Assembly (NCBI GenBank): GCA_947846985.1
Contig: CANTUZ010000007.1
Span: 34,662,355 to 34,726,354, forward strand
Reading direction: 5' to 3'
DNA length: 64,000 nt
From: Fratercula arctica
Taxonomy: Eukaryota; Chordata; Aves; Charadriiformes; Alcidae
The notes under the pieces are model-generated. The model worked only from the letters and a program-made list of their open reading frames with translations. It was not told the DNA's origin and ran no database searches. Each line of letters opens with the position of its first letter. Position 1 is the stretch's first letter. Positions 52,032-64,000 of the stretch are shown here, in pieces. Position numbers and translations under genes: made by a program.

Positions 52032-53833
52032 CTTCCCCCTCTCCTGGTCTCCAGAAATCAGACATTTTCACTAGTCTGCAGATATCTGGGAATGTAACAC
52101 TCCTGCCACGTCTCCGTATTATTTATTTCCACTACTCGTGAGATCTCTAGTTCCTCTCTGAACTGAGGTCAGCAATGGCAAATCATGGCAGAGGGAGCCT
52201 GGAGTAGGGTTAGTAAGCCAGTTTGCTGTGTATAACTGTCCCATAAACCTGGCTTTGGTGCATTTTGGCAAGATTTATTCCATGTCCACACTTGAAAGAC
52301 TTTTTCTTACCTTATAATGTATAAAATCACCTAAAATTTCATCATACTTATGCTGTCTTCCCAGGCAGCTCTGCTGCAGATTTCTGAACTCACTGACAGT
52401 CCATGGAGTCGTGATAAACCGGGTCACACCCATGAGGGAGAACAAAAGATAAAAGGAGATTACAAGAGTGTATTTGCTGTTGAACTCTTGCTCTAGTTGT
52501 TCCTTGTTGATGTGAATGCTGCTATATGTTCTTTATGTTAACATCAATTATTTATCTTCTTTTGGCAGTATGCCACTCTTCCACCCACTTTCAAGTGATT
52601 GGTGTGGTGAAATAATGGGAGATGATGGTGCACCAGCACTCCTCAGCTTAAGCAGGGGCGCATGAGTGAGCAATGTATGCTCTAGCTTTTACAAATACAT
52701 TTTTTTCAACAACATAGATGGGGTTACTTACTTTCCTTCCTTGTTCATAAAGGACCTGACCTACAGAGCTGGTTAGTCCACTTGTCTACCCTACTCAGGC
52801 TGCATATGACGTGGAGATTAACCAAGCAAGAGTTGATGTCTCCACTAGTTCCCTTTTCTTTCTTTTCACTATTTGAAAAGGGTTCATCATCAAAGCAGGG
52901 GTAGGCTGGCTTCTAGATTGCTTGCTCATGCAGTGAGAAGAGCTCCAGGAAGTACTGTCTGGTCCCTGCTCCCTGCCTACTAATAAAATAAAAGCTGGTA
53001 AAACTCTTAACAGCCTTTTGTGCTGTATGTGAGTATTGATTATGGAGGACTACAGTTGTTGCTATTGACAAACTGAATCAAATTAAAAACTACTACTGAC
53101 TGTTTCAGCTCTTTGATGAGTGAAGAGGACAAAGGGTGATGCTTCTCTTGCTTTCCAAAAATAATGTGGAGGAATAACCCCAAAAATCAGGACAAAGGTT
53201 TTAATGGAATGGAAATCAGCTCAGGATTCACAACTCTGCAAAGTTGCATCTTTCTTTTCTGCTTTAAGCTCAAAGTTACAGACTTTGTGTGTTTGATACT
53301 GGCAACTACAATTGCTTGCAATCAAACCTTTTAGCTGTCTAGCTGGAACCATTTATTTTTAATGTAAAAGACATAGGCAATTTACAGCAAATAGTAATGG
53401 AAATGTATTAGAAATGTTAGAGGTTCTGAGCAGGCAATATGTTATAAAACTTTATGTACCCATTTTACACATGCACAGCTCTCTTCAATTGTAATGAAAA
53501 GGCCTAGTTAAGATTATTTCTTACATCTTCATTCTCATTAATGTTTTTTTCACATCCCAGCACACTCTAGTTCATCAACCACCACATTAGAAATATATAC
53601 ACTCTTACATAACCTAAGGGGATATCTATAGGTTCTGTGAAACTTTCTTTTTATTGGCTTCATGGAAAGAGCAGACTGGAAGGATCCACTAATGTTGCTC
53701 TTCAAACACATTGTCCTTTGAGATAGGTGGTTGGAAGTTTAGGTGTTTGACTAGAATTATGTGCAGATCTGAAGAATGTGGATTTATTATATTGCTTATT
53801 GTGTTTTGATATCTCTATTTCTCATATTTTCAG

Positions 53834-53928
53834 AAAAAGTACCTCCCATTACTCGTGCCAGGCAGGCCCAGGTGAATGACCGGGGCAGCTCTAGTTCTGG
53901 TTTCCTAGCCATGCTGAGCTACCCTTGA
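53834..53928 (+). CDS. possible terminal coding exon, unidentified
   Basis: A very good acceptor (TCTCTATTTCTCATATTTTCAG) opens the segment. Entering in phase 1, the frame reads KVPPITRARQAQVNDRGSSS then SGFLAMLSYP and ends at a TGA (53926-53928). A weaker internal donor, CCCAG|GTGAAT at 53872, would make it a 38-nt internal exon instead. Entry in phase 0 also gives a short product stopping at 53873. An AATAAA lies at 54150, about 220 bases past the TGA, consistent with a short 3' untranslated region. The phase 1 reading would fit after 39341 (junction GAA, Glu). No similarity is recognised; this could equally belong to another transcript. Confidence 0.26.
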
Positions 53929-56900
53929 CCTTTGTGAACACAAGTTTGGGCTAAGGAGAAGCACTATGTGAAAATGAGCGTGTGGAAAAACTGATAATGG
54001 AAGATGTCCAAAGCAGATAACACTTCCTCTGACATGTTTTTCCCAGTTTCCCTCTGCTCATTCCACAGCAGACATCAGCAGGAGTCGGTTGCTGCAGTAT
54101 AAAGAGGATCTCTGAAGAAGAAAAATTTCTAGTACGGCTGGGCCATTTAAATAAAATCAGTCATTTTTATCCTATTTAGGTATCTAAACATGTTTAGCCT
54201 CTTTCTTGAGCAGGGGTCTCTTACTGGAGCTACGTTGGCTAATCTCAAAGACTAGAATGTGAGTTCTTGAACACTAAGAGCACAAATCCTTACAGCTTAC
54301 ATGACAGTTTAGTAGGAATAATTTCTGTTACTTCTGAGCGAATTAGCAGCTGTGGACCACTGACTTCCAAAGAGATTTGGGTACATGGGGTTCAGATAGA
54401 TGCGTCTGAAAATTCTGATCTTAGTGCTGTTAGCAAAAAGATGCATGGCACTTTTTGTATACAGCTAACCTGATTTTGCGTTGGTTGATCTTTTGAAAAG
54501 AATGATGATTTACATGCCATTAGCACTGATGACAATTACAATGCTATAAACCTTTATTAAAAAAAAAAGACAAAGAGGAGGAAGTTGTTTTCTTATTCCA
54601 AATAACTCTTTTGGGGTAGAACCTGCTGCTTTCCATTACTGCTGTTGGGAGGAATTTTAAAAGAAAAAAAAACACCCAAAAGTGAAGGGTAGAAGAATTT
54701 CTTCAGAAATAGGAAATAGGAAGCGAGGCAAAGGCTTTGTTTGTGTTTATGAAGACAAGCAATTGCAATGGATACCTGGGAATCCTTTTGCATTTAGAAA
54801 TCATTCCCACATCTATAAACCCCCCTGGAGGAAATTTTTTAATTAAAACTGAGTTCTTAATAACTTACTTGATCAAACACACTTCTTAATTCACCAGTTC
54901 ACCATAAACAAATGCTTTTCTTTCCAAAATTATTCACCAAATGAGTAAGAAAAAGAATTCTCCATGTGTTTTTTGGTTGTGAGCAGTTTGCTATAGACTT
55001 TCACTTTCACTGAAAACTAGAGGCTTTTTTTTTTTGAGTGAATGGACAGATCCCATAATATTTTGTTGCTACTCTTGGACAGTATCTAGTTATGGGGTCA
55101 CATTTCCATATGCCAGAGTTTGTCCTGATTTTACCAGAATTTTCAAGGGTATCGAGGCCAAGGAAAAAAGGTTCACAGAAGTCTTCTGAATCTTTTAGTA
55201 GTTGCTAAGTTAAGCATAAAATGTCTCCAATGTGACAGACAGTTAAATATAAAATACCTTTCTAGTAACTACTGAAGATAGGAAATAATATGTGAAAGGG
55301 GCAGGAAGTGTTTCAAAGGGCACTTGATAATAAAAGGTCTGCAAGTGTTACTTGTAAGTGATTTATTGATTTGTTCAGTGTAGCATGTGAGACTGTACTG
55401 ATTTATACAGAGCATATACAAGAGACATGTCATTACAAACTGCAAACCAATCTTTAAAATTAGTTACTGTCCAATAGGCTTTGGAAAGATATACCTGTCC
55501 TGCTGCCACCTAGCCCAGAGCACAATGATTAGTTGAAGATGGAAGTTGATGTGAGTAGATCAAAGCTCACTATATTAGGTCAAGCATTTTTAACGTAGAT
55601 TTATGAACCAGGATTCTGGTTCATTTTGTGTTCTCTTGGGGAAGAAAAATTGAAGTACTTCAAGGATTTTCTTTTTTAATATCTGGAACTTGCACTTTTC
55701 TAGTGGCGTTTCCCTTTCTGCTTTCTCTAGTCTATCCAAACTCCTTTTTTCTTTTTGCATCTACTCTTGGGGTGCCAGTACACTATAAGCTATGTATCTT
55801 AAAAGTGTCTTCACCAGTCTCCAGACATGGGTCTGTCTTTTGAGATGCCAAACCTGCTTTTTGGTTCTTGATGTCCCATGTTCAGTCCTAACTGGTAACC
55901 AAGATCAGTATTACTGTAGTTTTCTAATGATAAATTTCCATCTGGATGGTACGGTGTACACATAATAAACTGCCTGAGCATATATCACTTGCACAGGATG
56001 GGAAATTGAGACCTCTGAAGAATTGATTCTGCAAGACATAAAGACCTTCAACTTTAGAAAAAGTCTGTTGCCCTGGAAATGGTTGCTAAGGCAAAGAAGT
56101 GCCTTTTGGCACAGATTTTTGATCTTTGAAAGCAAAACTCTCATGACATGAAATGAAATCTTGTGGCTTATGTGTTTCTTAAAAGAAGCCCAAGACCAGT
56201 GCTGTTTCATATTTCTCCAATATAAAAGCTTTTACTTGTCAATACTTGATGATCTGAAAATCCTTTGAGCCCTTAGCACTCACCAAGGAAATTACAAGAA
56301 CCTGGAGTGCACTAGTAAACCCATTGCGTGCTCAGATGTACACACTGTGATGTGTGCAACCAACGCAGAGCTGGAGCCCAGCTTCCAAATGAGGCTATTC
56401 AGCTAGCAGCAGCACAGCCAAGTGCAGAGAAAAGACAGCAGTTTTGTTCGTTATTATTTGCATTCCCACAGTGCCCGGAAGCCCAGCCTTGGGCTATGAA
56501 GGGTAGCAGTGTGCTGTGCACTGCACTAACACTGAACAGACAACGTGTTGATGTAAGATGAGACAAAAGTGGTTACTATAGACAGAGGAACACAAAGAAA
56601 CAGCGTGATGACAGTAGATGGCATGCCAGGTCTCAGCATGCAACTGTCCAAGGCTGGTCATTCCCTAGCTGTAACAGCAAGGAAATCTTTGCGGAGAGAG
56701 TTGAAGGGCTATAATAAGTAACTTTGGAGATGTTCAAAGTGAGTTGTTTCCTAGCATGAAGGACACGGTGGCAGAGAGGATGAAGCTGCTTTTGTGTTTT
56801 TGTAGCAAGTCGATGATGAAGGTGCAAGTCACTGGTGGAAGAAAAGAGACAGCCTGTTTCACAGTGCAGAATGAGAGATGACAAGGCAGGGACAGACAAA

Positions 56901-58499
56901 GAAGATCTTAGAAAATGAAGATGCTTTTTGTTTGATACAACATAAAAGAAGGAGCCAAAAGAGGACAGACAGGATGGCTGATGTGGTCAAAGTGTCAGGG
57001 TAGGAAAATCATCTTTTCAGAATTATTGCAAATGGATGTGAGCAGGGCCAGAATTGCATTTGTCAAACTTGGAAACAATGTTGCTTTAATAAAGACAAAA
57101 GGTGTTGGGAGCCTGGAGAGAGCTTTTCCAGTGTGATCTGATAAGAAAAGCCACATCTGAATTTGTTATGTAGAGAGCATCTGCAGGATTTACACATAAG
57201 CTGGATTTGGGGACAGAGAGAAGGATCTGAGTTGAAGGTTATCCCAAGTTATGGATTGCAGCAAGTGGCACTGTACTGTCAGCAGTGACTGAAGAAAGAA
57301 AGGAGAAAAGATTTGAGAAGTCTTACTATCTTAAGCTTAAACTAATGACTAGATATCTCTGAAAAGATTTTAATTCAGACAGGGTGTGTTGGAGCAGAGA
57401 GATACTTTTGTGAGTTGCTAGGATAAAAATATAAATTGAATTTATGTTTTCAGATCAGCTCTGGGCAGCTAAAGTTGATGGTTCCTCTCTCATAGGAGAA
57501 AAGGGGAAAGCATTTGGGATTCACTAGTGGAAAAATTGAGCTGGAAAACATGCCACAGTCCACATCATTCATGGCAGGTCACCAGGTATGGAGTGGTTTG
57601 ATGGAGCTCACAGAATATAGAGAATGACGACTATGGCACAGCTGTGGATACCTCCATGCTTTTGCAGTTGCAAAGGGTAGTTAGTTGGTCTGTTGGCTGC
57701 CTTTGTGAATATAGATTCTAGTTGTAGAAGCAATTCAAAATCCTGTTTTATCCTTGGGGAGAGGAGAAGGCTCATGTGGGAGTGTATTTTTCCTTTTGTA
57801 TCAATTTTTCATCTGCCTGTTCAACGTAATTGCTGAGGCCAATGTGTATGTTATTTCCTCTTTGGCTTTGTATATATAATTTTAATTTGTGTCATAGACT
57901 CAGACTGTTATCCTTTCCTTGTTTTTCAGCATATTAATGAGAAATAAGAGATCAGAAGAAACCAGAATATTTTAGGTCTAGTGCCTTCAATTTAGGATTC
58001 TATGTGCGCTTCATTAGCTGAAGCTGTTTCACAAAGTGTGGGGTTTTTTGTTTTTTAATACAGTCTGAATTCTGGAAAGTGCATACTATACACCCAGTAG
58101 GTAAAATACATGCTATTCTTTTGCAGTCCTAGCTTTTGTGCTGAAAAATTCCTATTGCCTCCAGTGGAATAATGCTCCTAGGTTGTACAAGATGGATACA
58201 AGCCTGCACTGGTGCAGTAGCTGATCCACAGCCATGGCATTCAGCAGGGGAGCGCAGGTTAAATTTTCAAAGCAGGTACCAGGATGGAGTGAGGCAGGTA
58301 TGGTGCTCCCCGAGGCCATAGGTGAGCTCAAGGGAAGGGACTGCTGTGCAGCAGGTGCTTACTGTGGCAACCCAGCTGTGTCTCCTTGCAGTGACATGGG
58401 GGAAATGAGGGGAAGGGCAAAGCCAAAGGGACGTTAATTAACTTGTTGTGACACAAGTTTATATTTTCATTGCAGCTGATCTCAATGAGGCATTTTCTG
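53929..58499. other. non-coding stretch
   Basis: No exon with matched splice edges was found. Open frames at 54267-54473, 55628-55843, 55911-56210 and 56328-56899 are isolated. The sequence is AT-rich and unique, with A-runs near 54560 and 54664. It could be 3' untranslated or intergenic sequence if the terminal exon at 53834 is real. Confidence 0.4.
54150..54155 (+). terminator. AATAAA polyadenylation signal candidate
   Basis: A canonical hexamer about 220 bases downstream of the possible stop codon at 53926. The hexamer is frequent in AT-rich DNA, and no clear GT-rich downstream element follows, so it is only weak support for a gene end. Confidence 0.2.
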
Positions 58500-58966
58500 G
58501 CTGGAGCGGGTCCAGAGAAGGGCAATGAAGCTGGTGCGAGGTCTGGAGAATAAGTCACATGAGGAGCGGCTGAGGGAGCTGGGATTGGTTAGCCTGGAAA
58601 AAAGAAGGCTGAGGGGAGACCTTATCTCTCTCTACAACTACCTGAAAGGAGGTTGTAGCAAGCTGGGGGTCAGTCTCTTTTCCCAAGTAACAGGCTATAG
58701 GACAAGAGAAAATAGACTCAAGTTGTGCCTGGGGAGGTTTAGACTGGGTATTAGGAAAATTTTTTACACCGAATGGGTTGTCAAGCATTGGAACAGGCTG
58801 CCCAGGGAAGTGTTGGAATTGTCATCCCTGGAGGTATTTAGAAGACAGGTAGATGTAGTGCTTAGCGGTATGGTTTAGTGATGATTTTTGCCAGCGTTCG
58901 GTCGATGGTTGGACTTGGTGATCTGAAAGGTCCCTTCCAACCTAGGCAATTATATGATTCTATGAT
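58500..58966 (+). mobile_element. CR1 LINE, 5'-truncated 3' end
   Basis: The start of the block, CTGGAGCGGGTCCAGAGAAG, and its 3' end, AAGGTCCCTTCCAACC followed by ATGATTCTATGAT, are hallmarks of chicken-repeat-1 retrotransposons. An open frame at 58525-58878 encodes the C-terminal part of the CR1 ORF2 polyprotein (reverse transcriptase side). Recognisable pieces are [30 protein letters not shown], and [20 protein letters not shown], ending in a stop as in complete elements. The 5' part of ORF2, with the endonuclease and the catalytic YxDD region, is missing, so the copy is dead. No internal frameshift is seen, which suggests a moderately young copy. Its orientation is the same as that of the candidate gene. 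Confidence 0.93.
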
Positions 58967-59912
58967 ATGGACTACCTGAACGGCATTAAGCCTAGGCTTT
59001 CTGAGCTTTCAGAACCACAGGTGTTAGAAAAGCAAATTCTGGTCATTGGTCCCTGCTGCACTCTGCCCTCACTTTATCCTTTGCTAGGAGTTGTATAACG
59101 CCTGCTGTTAAGCTACCTAAGGTTGGAGTCACTGTTCATCATGAACTATCTTTTGATTACCATTTTAGTTGCCTCACAAACCCCATATTTTGCTGTTCTT
59201 TGGGATACTGGAAAGATATGACCAGTGCCATTGCAGTAGGATGCCATGCTGTTAATTAATTTCTCTGTTATGTGCCAGCTGGGCTACTGGAATCTGTGGC
59301 TTCTTAACTTTTCATGTTAGAGCTCACCTGCAATCCTGCTCCAGGCATTCAAACTGTAACATATTATTACACTGCTTGGAAGTTGTTCATATTGCCTTGC
59401 AGTATGTTGGGATAATTGTAAGATGTCACTAGGCATGCTGAAGTTCACAGGCTGGCTTTTGCCGCAGTTTAAGTATTTTCGTGTGTTACAAAGATGCATC
59501 TACATTAAAGTTGTAGTTCAGATCAGGAGCTGGCTTCTGAAGTGAGTCTCCCAATAATCCCCAGTTACCGCATGCTTTGATTTGCTTCACAAAACAGTCT
59601 TGTAGAGCAAAGAGGCTACATTATTTTGTGATACAATTGGACTGGGAGATATGCTGCTGGAGCGAGGTGTGCTGCAGGTGCTGCACATAACCTGTCCACT
59701 GGATCAGACTAGAGATGGTCCAAGCTACTTCCCCTCTCATCCCCAAATGCACACAGCATGATGTTGTCCATCAAAACCAGCTGTTTTCTTTAGCAATTCC
59801 TCCTGCTGTGCTGCATTACTTGCTAATGCACATATAGCTCAAGGTGACCAGGATTCTGTGACACTTATGTGATTTAGTAGGTGTCATTTCCAAAATAATT
59901 GCTCTTTTAGGC

Positions 59913-59932
59913 TTTTTTTTTTTTTTTTTTTT
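59913..59932. repeat. poly-T run (20 T)
   Basis: Mononucleotide repeat, with TTCAG immediately after it. It mimics a splice acceptor, but the sequence downstream is not open in a convincing way. Confidence 0.9.
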
Positions 59933-60358
59933 CAGTGAATGCAGACTTCATACAATATTATCTTAGCTACACAGTGTTACTTAGGGACAAGTTGCTTTTA
60001 TTAGTTTTGTGTTGTATTACTGGCAGTAGTTTGTCCCATCTATACACAGTCGGTACACAGTCATCTGGAAACATAATTTGACTGTGTTTTATAAATGGTC
60101 TCCTAGTTTATGCTTAGACTCCGTGCTAGATTTCAGCCAGGAGAAGGTATTACCTTTGAAAGCATTAGAAGGTGAAAGCAGATAATGAACAAAGACTGCC
60201 TGCCATGTTAAGTCCCACTGGGTATTACAATTATGGTCCATATCATTGTAGTACTGGAGCATCCGACATCTGTGAGGAAGGAACTGGGATAGCCAATTTT
60301 ATGGCATGGAGAAGAGGGTGCAGTGGGACCATATGACTTGTCCAGGATTACAGAGGCA

Positions 60359-60394
60359 GTCTGTATCAACACAGGGGTCTGTATCAACACAGGG
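60359..60394. repeat. perfect 18-bp tandem duplication
   Basis: Two identical adjacent copies of an 18-base unit containing TCTGTATCAACACAGGG, at 60359-60376 and 60377-60394. The lack of differences suggests a recent duplication. Confidence 0.92.
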
Positions 60395-61739
60395 AATTAC
60401 GTCTGAACCAAAGACAGTGTCTTAATGTAGTTTATTTTTTCGTGTTTTCTCAATGGGAATGAATGAGGAGAAAAATGGGGAGGAAAACAAACACAAATCA
60501 TTGGCCGTGCCGTTATGTCACAGCATTTCAAGTATCTGCAATTGCCTGTATTTTCATTCTTTGCCTCTGCCTTAGCAACTTGCATAGTATTTTACGATGT
60601 AATTTTAAGGACCTTTACCCCATATTAGGCTAAATTAAAATGCCATGGCACCCAAACTGTCTGCTTGCTGTACCTCTTTATGAGACAGTTTTCCCTAGGG
60701 GAAAAGTTCTCTGTTGCAGTAAACATTTTCTGAAGCACACTTATTGCTGTTTCTTAAACCTAAGTGATAAAAAAAAGCATTACCTTAATGTATTGTAATA
60801 TAACAGCAGCAGAATTTTGGAATGAAAACTTCCATATTAGAGTTGCTGGAACTTTTGTTGTGGCTGAATACGATAGGTGTGAAGCTGACCACCTCCAAAT
60901 TACTTGCCACTTGCTTTGATGTTTTTATCTTCGTGGAATGGGATGTGTCTTATGTGACCAGTGTGTTTGCTATTGCTGTGCATAACCTTCAGATTTAAAA
61001 TATGTGAAAAAACGAAGTCCCTAACACAAATTTGCAAAGAATTAATTGTTTTCCCCTGTGCAGCTTCTAGTGTCACGGACTGACCGATCCGTTTGGGATT
61101 TATATTTATACACTGATCAGTTATAATGCTAAAGTTATCAGAAATTGATAGGATCCCTGTTATCTGCTCCCTATGAAAAAAACAAATACAGTCTCATAAT
61201 GTATTATTGCAATCAGTAAGAATCAAACATTGCTATGTAGGGAAAAGTCCACTCATCAGCATTTTTTTTCTGACCAGCTCCACTTTGGAAATAGGATAAT
61301 GCTTTCAGAGTTGTTATGAAGCTTATTTATGTACTTCCATTTTCTCTGCATGAATTCAAAAAACAGATAAGAAAAAAATCCTAATTTAAAGTATAATTTA
61401 TGATCAGTTTTTGGCACTGCAAAGGTTGATCACAGAAAAATTTAAATATTGGAGCTTCATTTCATACTTGTGATGTCTACTGTGGCAATGAAGTTTAACT
61501 GCAGGAATTTTCTTCCTTCTGAAAATGCTAATTGGATTTTCAACAGGATGTTCTTGAGTAAAAGATGGTGCTACACAGTAAGACTTTTTTTTTTTTCTTT
61601 AAGTAGTTCTGCTTAATGAAATGTATAAAAATCTTCTCTTGTTCTGTCACAATAGAAATAATGTGCTTACTCTATTTCCTGCTGTGATCAACCAATCTGG
61701 TAGTTTAAATCTAAATGTGCCATAATCTTGAACACTGGG

Positions 61740-62220
61740 AGGATTAGAAAAAAATCATAAGGAAAACACCCACATTTACATTTAATAGATGGCCTTTTGA
61801 GCTCATTTTCAATTTAGTACTGTCCTTTCTTGCTGAAAACAAAAACAAATTTCCTGAAAATAATATGAAAACAGCAAAAGTGCATCAATTAAGCCACAAG
61901 ATTCAACAGGGCATATTTTAATGGGCCATTAAGCCTGGGGTGTATTGTGAAGCATCAAGGTAAAGGACGGATTACTTAAAGTACCCACAAAATGTATTAA
62001 TGATTCATTAAAACATGCCATGTAAACAAATGGCCGTATTATGACTAAGTGGCCTGATTTTACAGTCATTTTTAGTGATGTGTTAAAGGAGGAAATTTAC
62101 AAACAGCAAGTTAAGAATTGGGTCCAGCCTGTTAAAATGAAGACTAAAGTTATTTTAAAAATATGGAATACATAATATATACAATTTTCCCAGTAATATT
62201 CCCCCATGATTGAAGGAAGC
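61740..62220. promoter_or_regulatory. possible conserved non-coding element
   Basis: This long unique AT-rich block has ATCAATTAAGCC, GGGCCATTAAGCC, TGTATTAATGATTCATTAA and further TAAT cores. It is without simple repeats or supported open frames. The density of homeodomain-like sites is suggestive of a developmental enhancer, but no alignment supports this here. Confidence 0.18.
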
Positions 62221-64000
62221 AAGTATGTTTGATTAAATGCCTGGCAATGTGGCTTTTTTCAAAGCATTTGCATCTGAAGAGACAGGTCCTAATCTCTAGT
62301 ACATGGACTTTAAGAATAAGAGGAGCCCTATGACTCCCGTGTCTGATTTTATACAGTTGTGAAGGATGCTTTCCATGGATCTGCTTCTCAGGCTGTGGGC
62401 CCAGGTAACTCCCTGCAGCTTTTTTTTTCAGTCAGCTCCCGGATGGAATGTAGTATCCATGAAACCAGCTTATTCTGGAAGTTTCAAAAATCTCATAATT
62501 TTTTAGAAATGCCAGTACTTGGTGTCACAGAATGGCTCTTGCTGTGGTGGTGTTATTGTGCAAGGTTAAGGGTGGTCTCACAGGACAGCAACTGACTGCT
62601 CTCTTCAAATGTGGAGCTGTACACTTGCAGCGTACATAAAAATACTTTTTCGTGGCATAATATAAATATAGAACAGTCCTTCATCTGTTAAGCTCCAGGA
62701 CTCAAGGAGTTAGGCCAAAACACCTAAGGTTCTCTTGAAGAAGGACAAGTTGCCTCAGTGCTTCAAAATATATTGCTGATTTATTAATGTGTGACAAATG
62801 AAGAGACATTCCAAACCTACATGTTCCTGAGAGTGGGGATCAGGCACATTCTGGTACCATGCTGGTGTTTCCCTGTTATGGGAGCAGGGATGTTTTATAC
62901 AGTTCAGACAGTGTTAATGAAGGGGCCACAACCTTGCTGACTTACAGGAAAACCTTGCCTCCTCTATGTATGTGGGTATTTCCAGATATCCTCTTGGCTG
63001 TTTTCTCTAACTAGAAAACAAAATGCCCTTTTTGATTTGAAAAAAAGACTAAATCAGCAAGGCTCTCAAGCAGGTTCTTAAGACCTTAATTAGTGAGAGA
63101 CATTACTAAAGCACCCAGGAAGACATCTGGTAGAAACACAGTCATTATCCACAGTGAGCTTTGGGTCAAGCTTGAAACACTGGAACACAACTTAAATGTG
63201 TGTTGCAGTGCCTTTTTTTTGAGTTATGCTTTGTGTTGCTACAGTTAGATTCCTCATCTGGCTTTTTTACTGAGTGCCTGCTCAATTGAGGCTCTTTCCA
63301 TTAAAAGCATTAAGTGAACCTCCCATGAACGGAGAAGATGTCTGGAAAAATGCAGTTCCAGAGAAGGTATTTTTTCCTTCTCTGTCCACATCAAGTGCAA
63401 GATCAGTAATCTATGAGAAGCAAGTTAGCACTGTTTGTAGGGAAGCCTAGATGTAAGTTTTTCAAAGGATGGGATTCGTTTATCTTTTACAGACATTACT
63501 CAGAGGGTGTAAAAAATAACTCCTAGGTGGGGAGATGGGAAACAAAATTTCTGCCCCCAGTTAGTGAGTTAGCTCAGGTGCAAGTGTCTGAGACTAAACC
63601 TAAACTCTACCATGTGTAACAGTGAATGGTGGTTTTTGATTAGTTCTTCTTATGAAAGGACTTGTAATAAACTTTTTAATTTTATTTGGCTGCATCAATT
63701 CACAGCAAATGGATTGCAGTGAAATATAACATTGCACCAATTTTCTGCATAACACCATCCCTTATGCACTGGGAATCAACAGCTTATGATGGGCATTATA
63801 CCTATGTCTCCCAAGAAAACGTTTTCACTCTATAGTTGGTCCATCATTTATACGGATCAAGATGGTAAAAAAGAGAAAATAAAAAAACACATTGAAAACA
63901 ATATGTGAGCTGCATGTAATTTCTTCTTGATGGCTTTTAATGTATTACTTAACATATGGAAAATAGTGCAGGTTCTTTTTAGTAGTGCTGCCTCTGGTAA

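Larger units (their letters stand above)
39342..53833 (+). other. intron-like stretch with weak candidate exon, hairpin and LTR fragment
   Basis: Apart from the weak segment at 41838, I cannot support coding sequence here. A cluster of overlapping open frames on both strands at 40245-40688 reflects locally higher GC. Frames at 49092-49490 and 50371-50727 each contain an AG after a long pyrimidine tract but no matching donor. Also present are an AT hairpin (42405-42448), an LTR-like fragment (47051-47320) and two T-runs. Confidence 0.35.
58967..64000. other. non-coding stretch after CR1
   Basis: No gene is supported. It contains a 20-T run (59913-59932), an 18-bp tandem duplication (60359-60394) and an AT-rich block at about 61740-62220 resembling conserved non-coding DNA. 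Open frames at 60208-60585 and 62359-62595 lack splice framing. Confidence 0.4.

Noticed and set aside
58555..58788. Minus-strand open frame across the CR1 copy
   Set aside because: It is a shadow of the CR1 ORF2 frame on the plus strand.

Overview
The window looks like vertebrate nuclear DNA, most likely from a bird. Two things point there. A 5'-truncated CR1 LINE lies at about 58500-58966, with its reverse-transcriptase C-terminal frame still open and the typical CR1 3' tail. An LTR-like fragment starts at 47051 and resembles the solo LTRs common in neoavian birds. The rest is AT-rich, mostly unique sequence with A/T runs. I see no bacterial-style gene packing, operon, CRISPR array, tRNA or rRNA. 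Nearly all long open frames are isolated chance frames.

The main coding signal is a set of short plus-strand segments, each flanked by a plausible AG acceptor and GT donor. The core is 10986-11145, 19881-19975, 20513-20603 and 21385-21463. Each of these is open in only one frame, and the splice phases of neighbours agree at every junction (2 to 0, 0 to 2, 2 to 0, 0 to 1). I read them as consecutive internal exons of one plus-strand gene with large introns. I do not recognise the protein. Weaker candidate exons lie at 24082-24136, 30171-30205, 39171-39341 and 41838-41884, and a possible last exon at 53834-53928 is followed by AATAAA at 54150. The order and use of these downstream pieces cannot be settled from sequence alone, because several compete for the same phase.

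Layout: 1-10985 is non-coding as far as I can tell. 10986-21463 holds the best-supported exons. 21464-53833 is intron-like with optional exons, AT-rich blocks that could be conserved non-coding elements, a perfect AT hairpin at 42405-42448, and the LTR fragment. 53834-64000 has a possible gene end, then the CR1 copy and otherwise unremarkable sequence.

I found no sign of a novel multi-gene system. The points most worth checking are the unidentified gene, the pair of same-phase candidate exons (21385 and 24082) that could be mutually exclusive, and a possible 35-nt microexon with a tandem NAGNAG acceptor at 30171.
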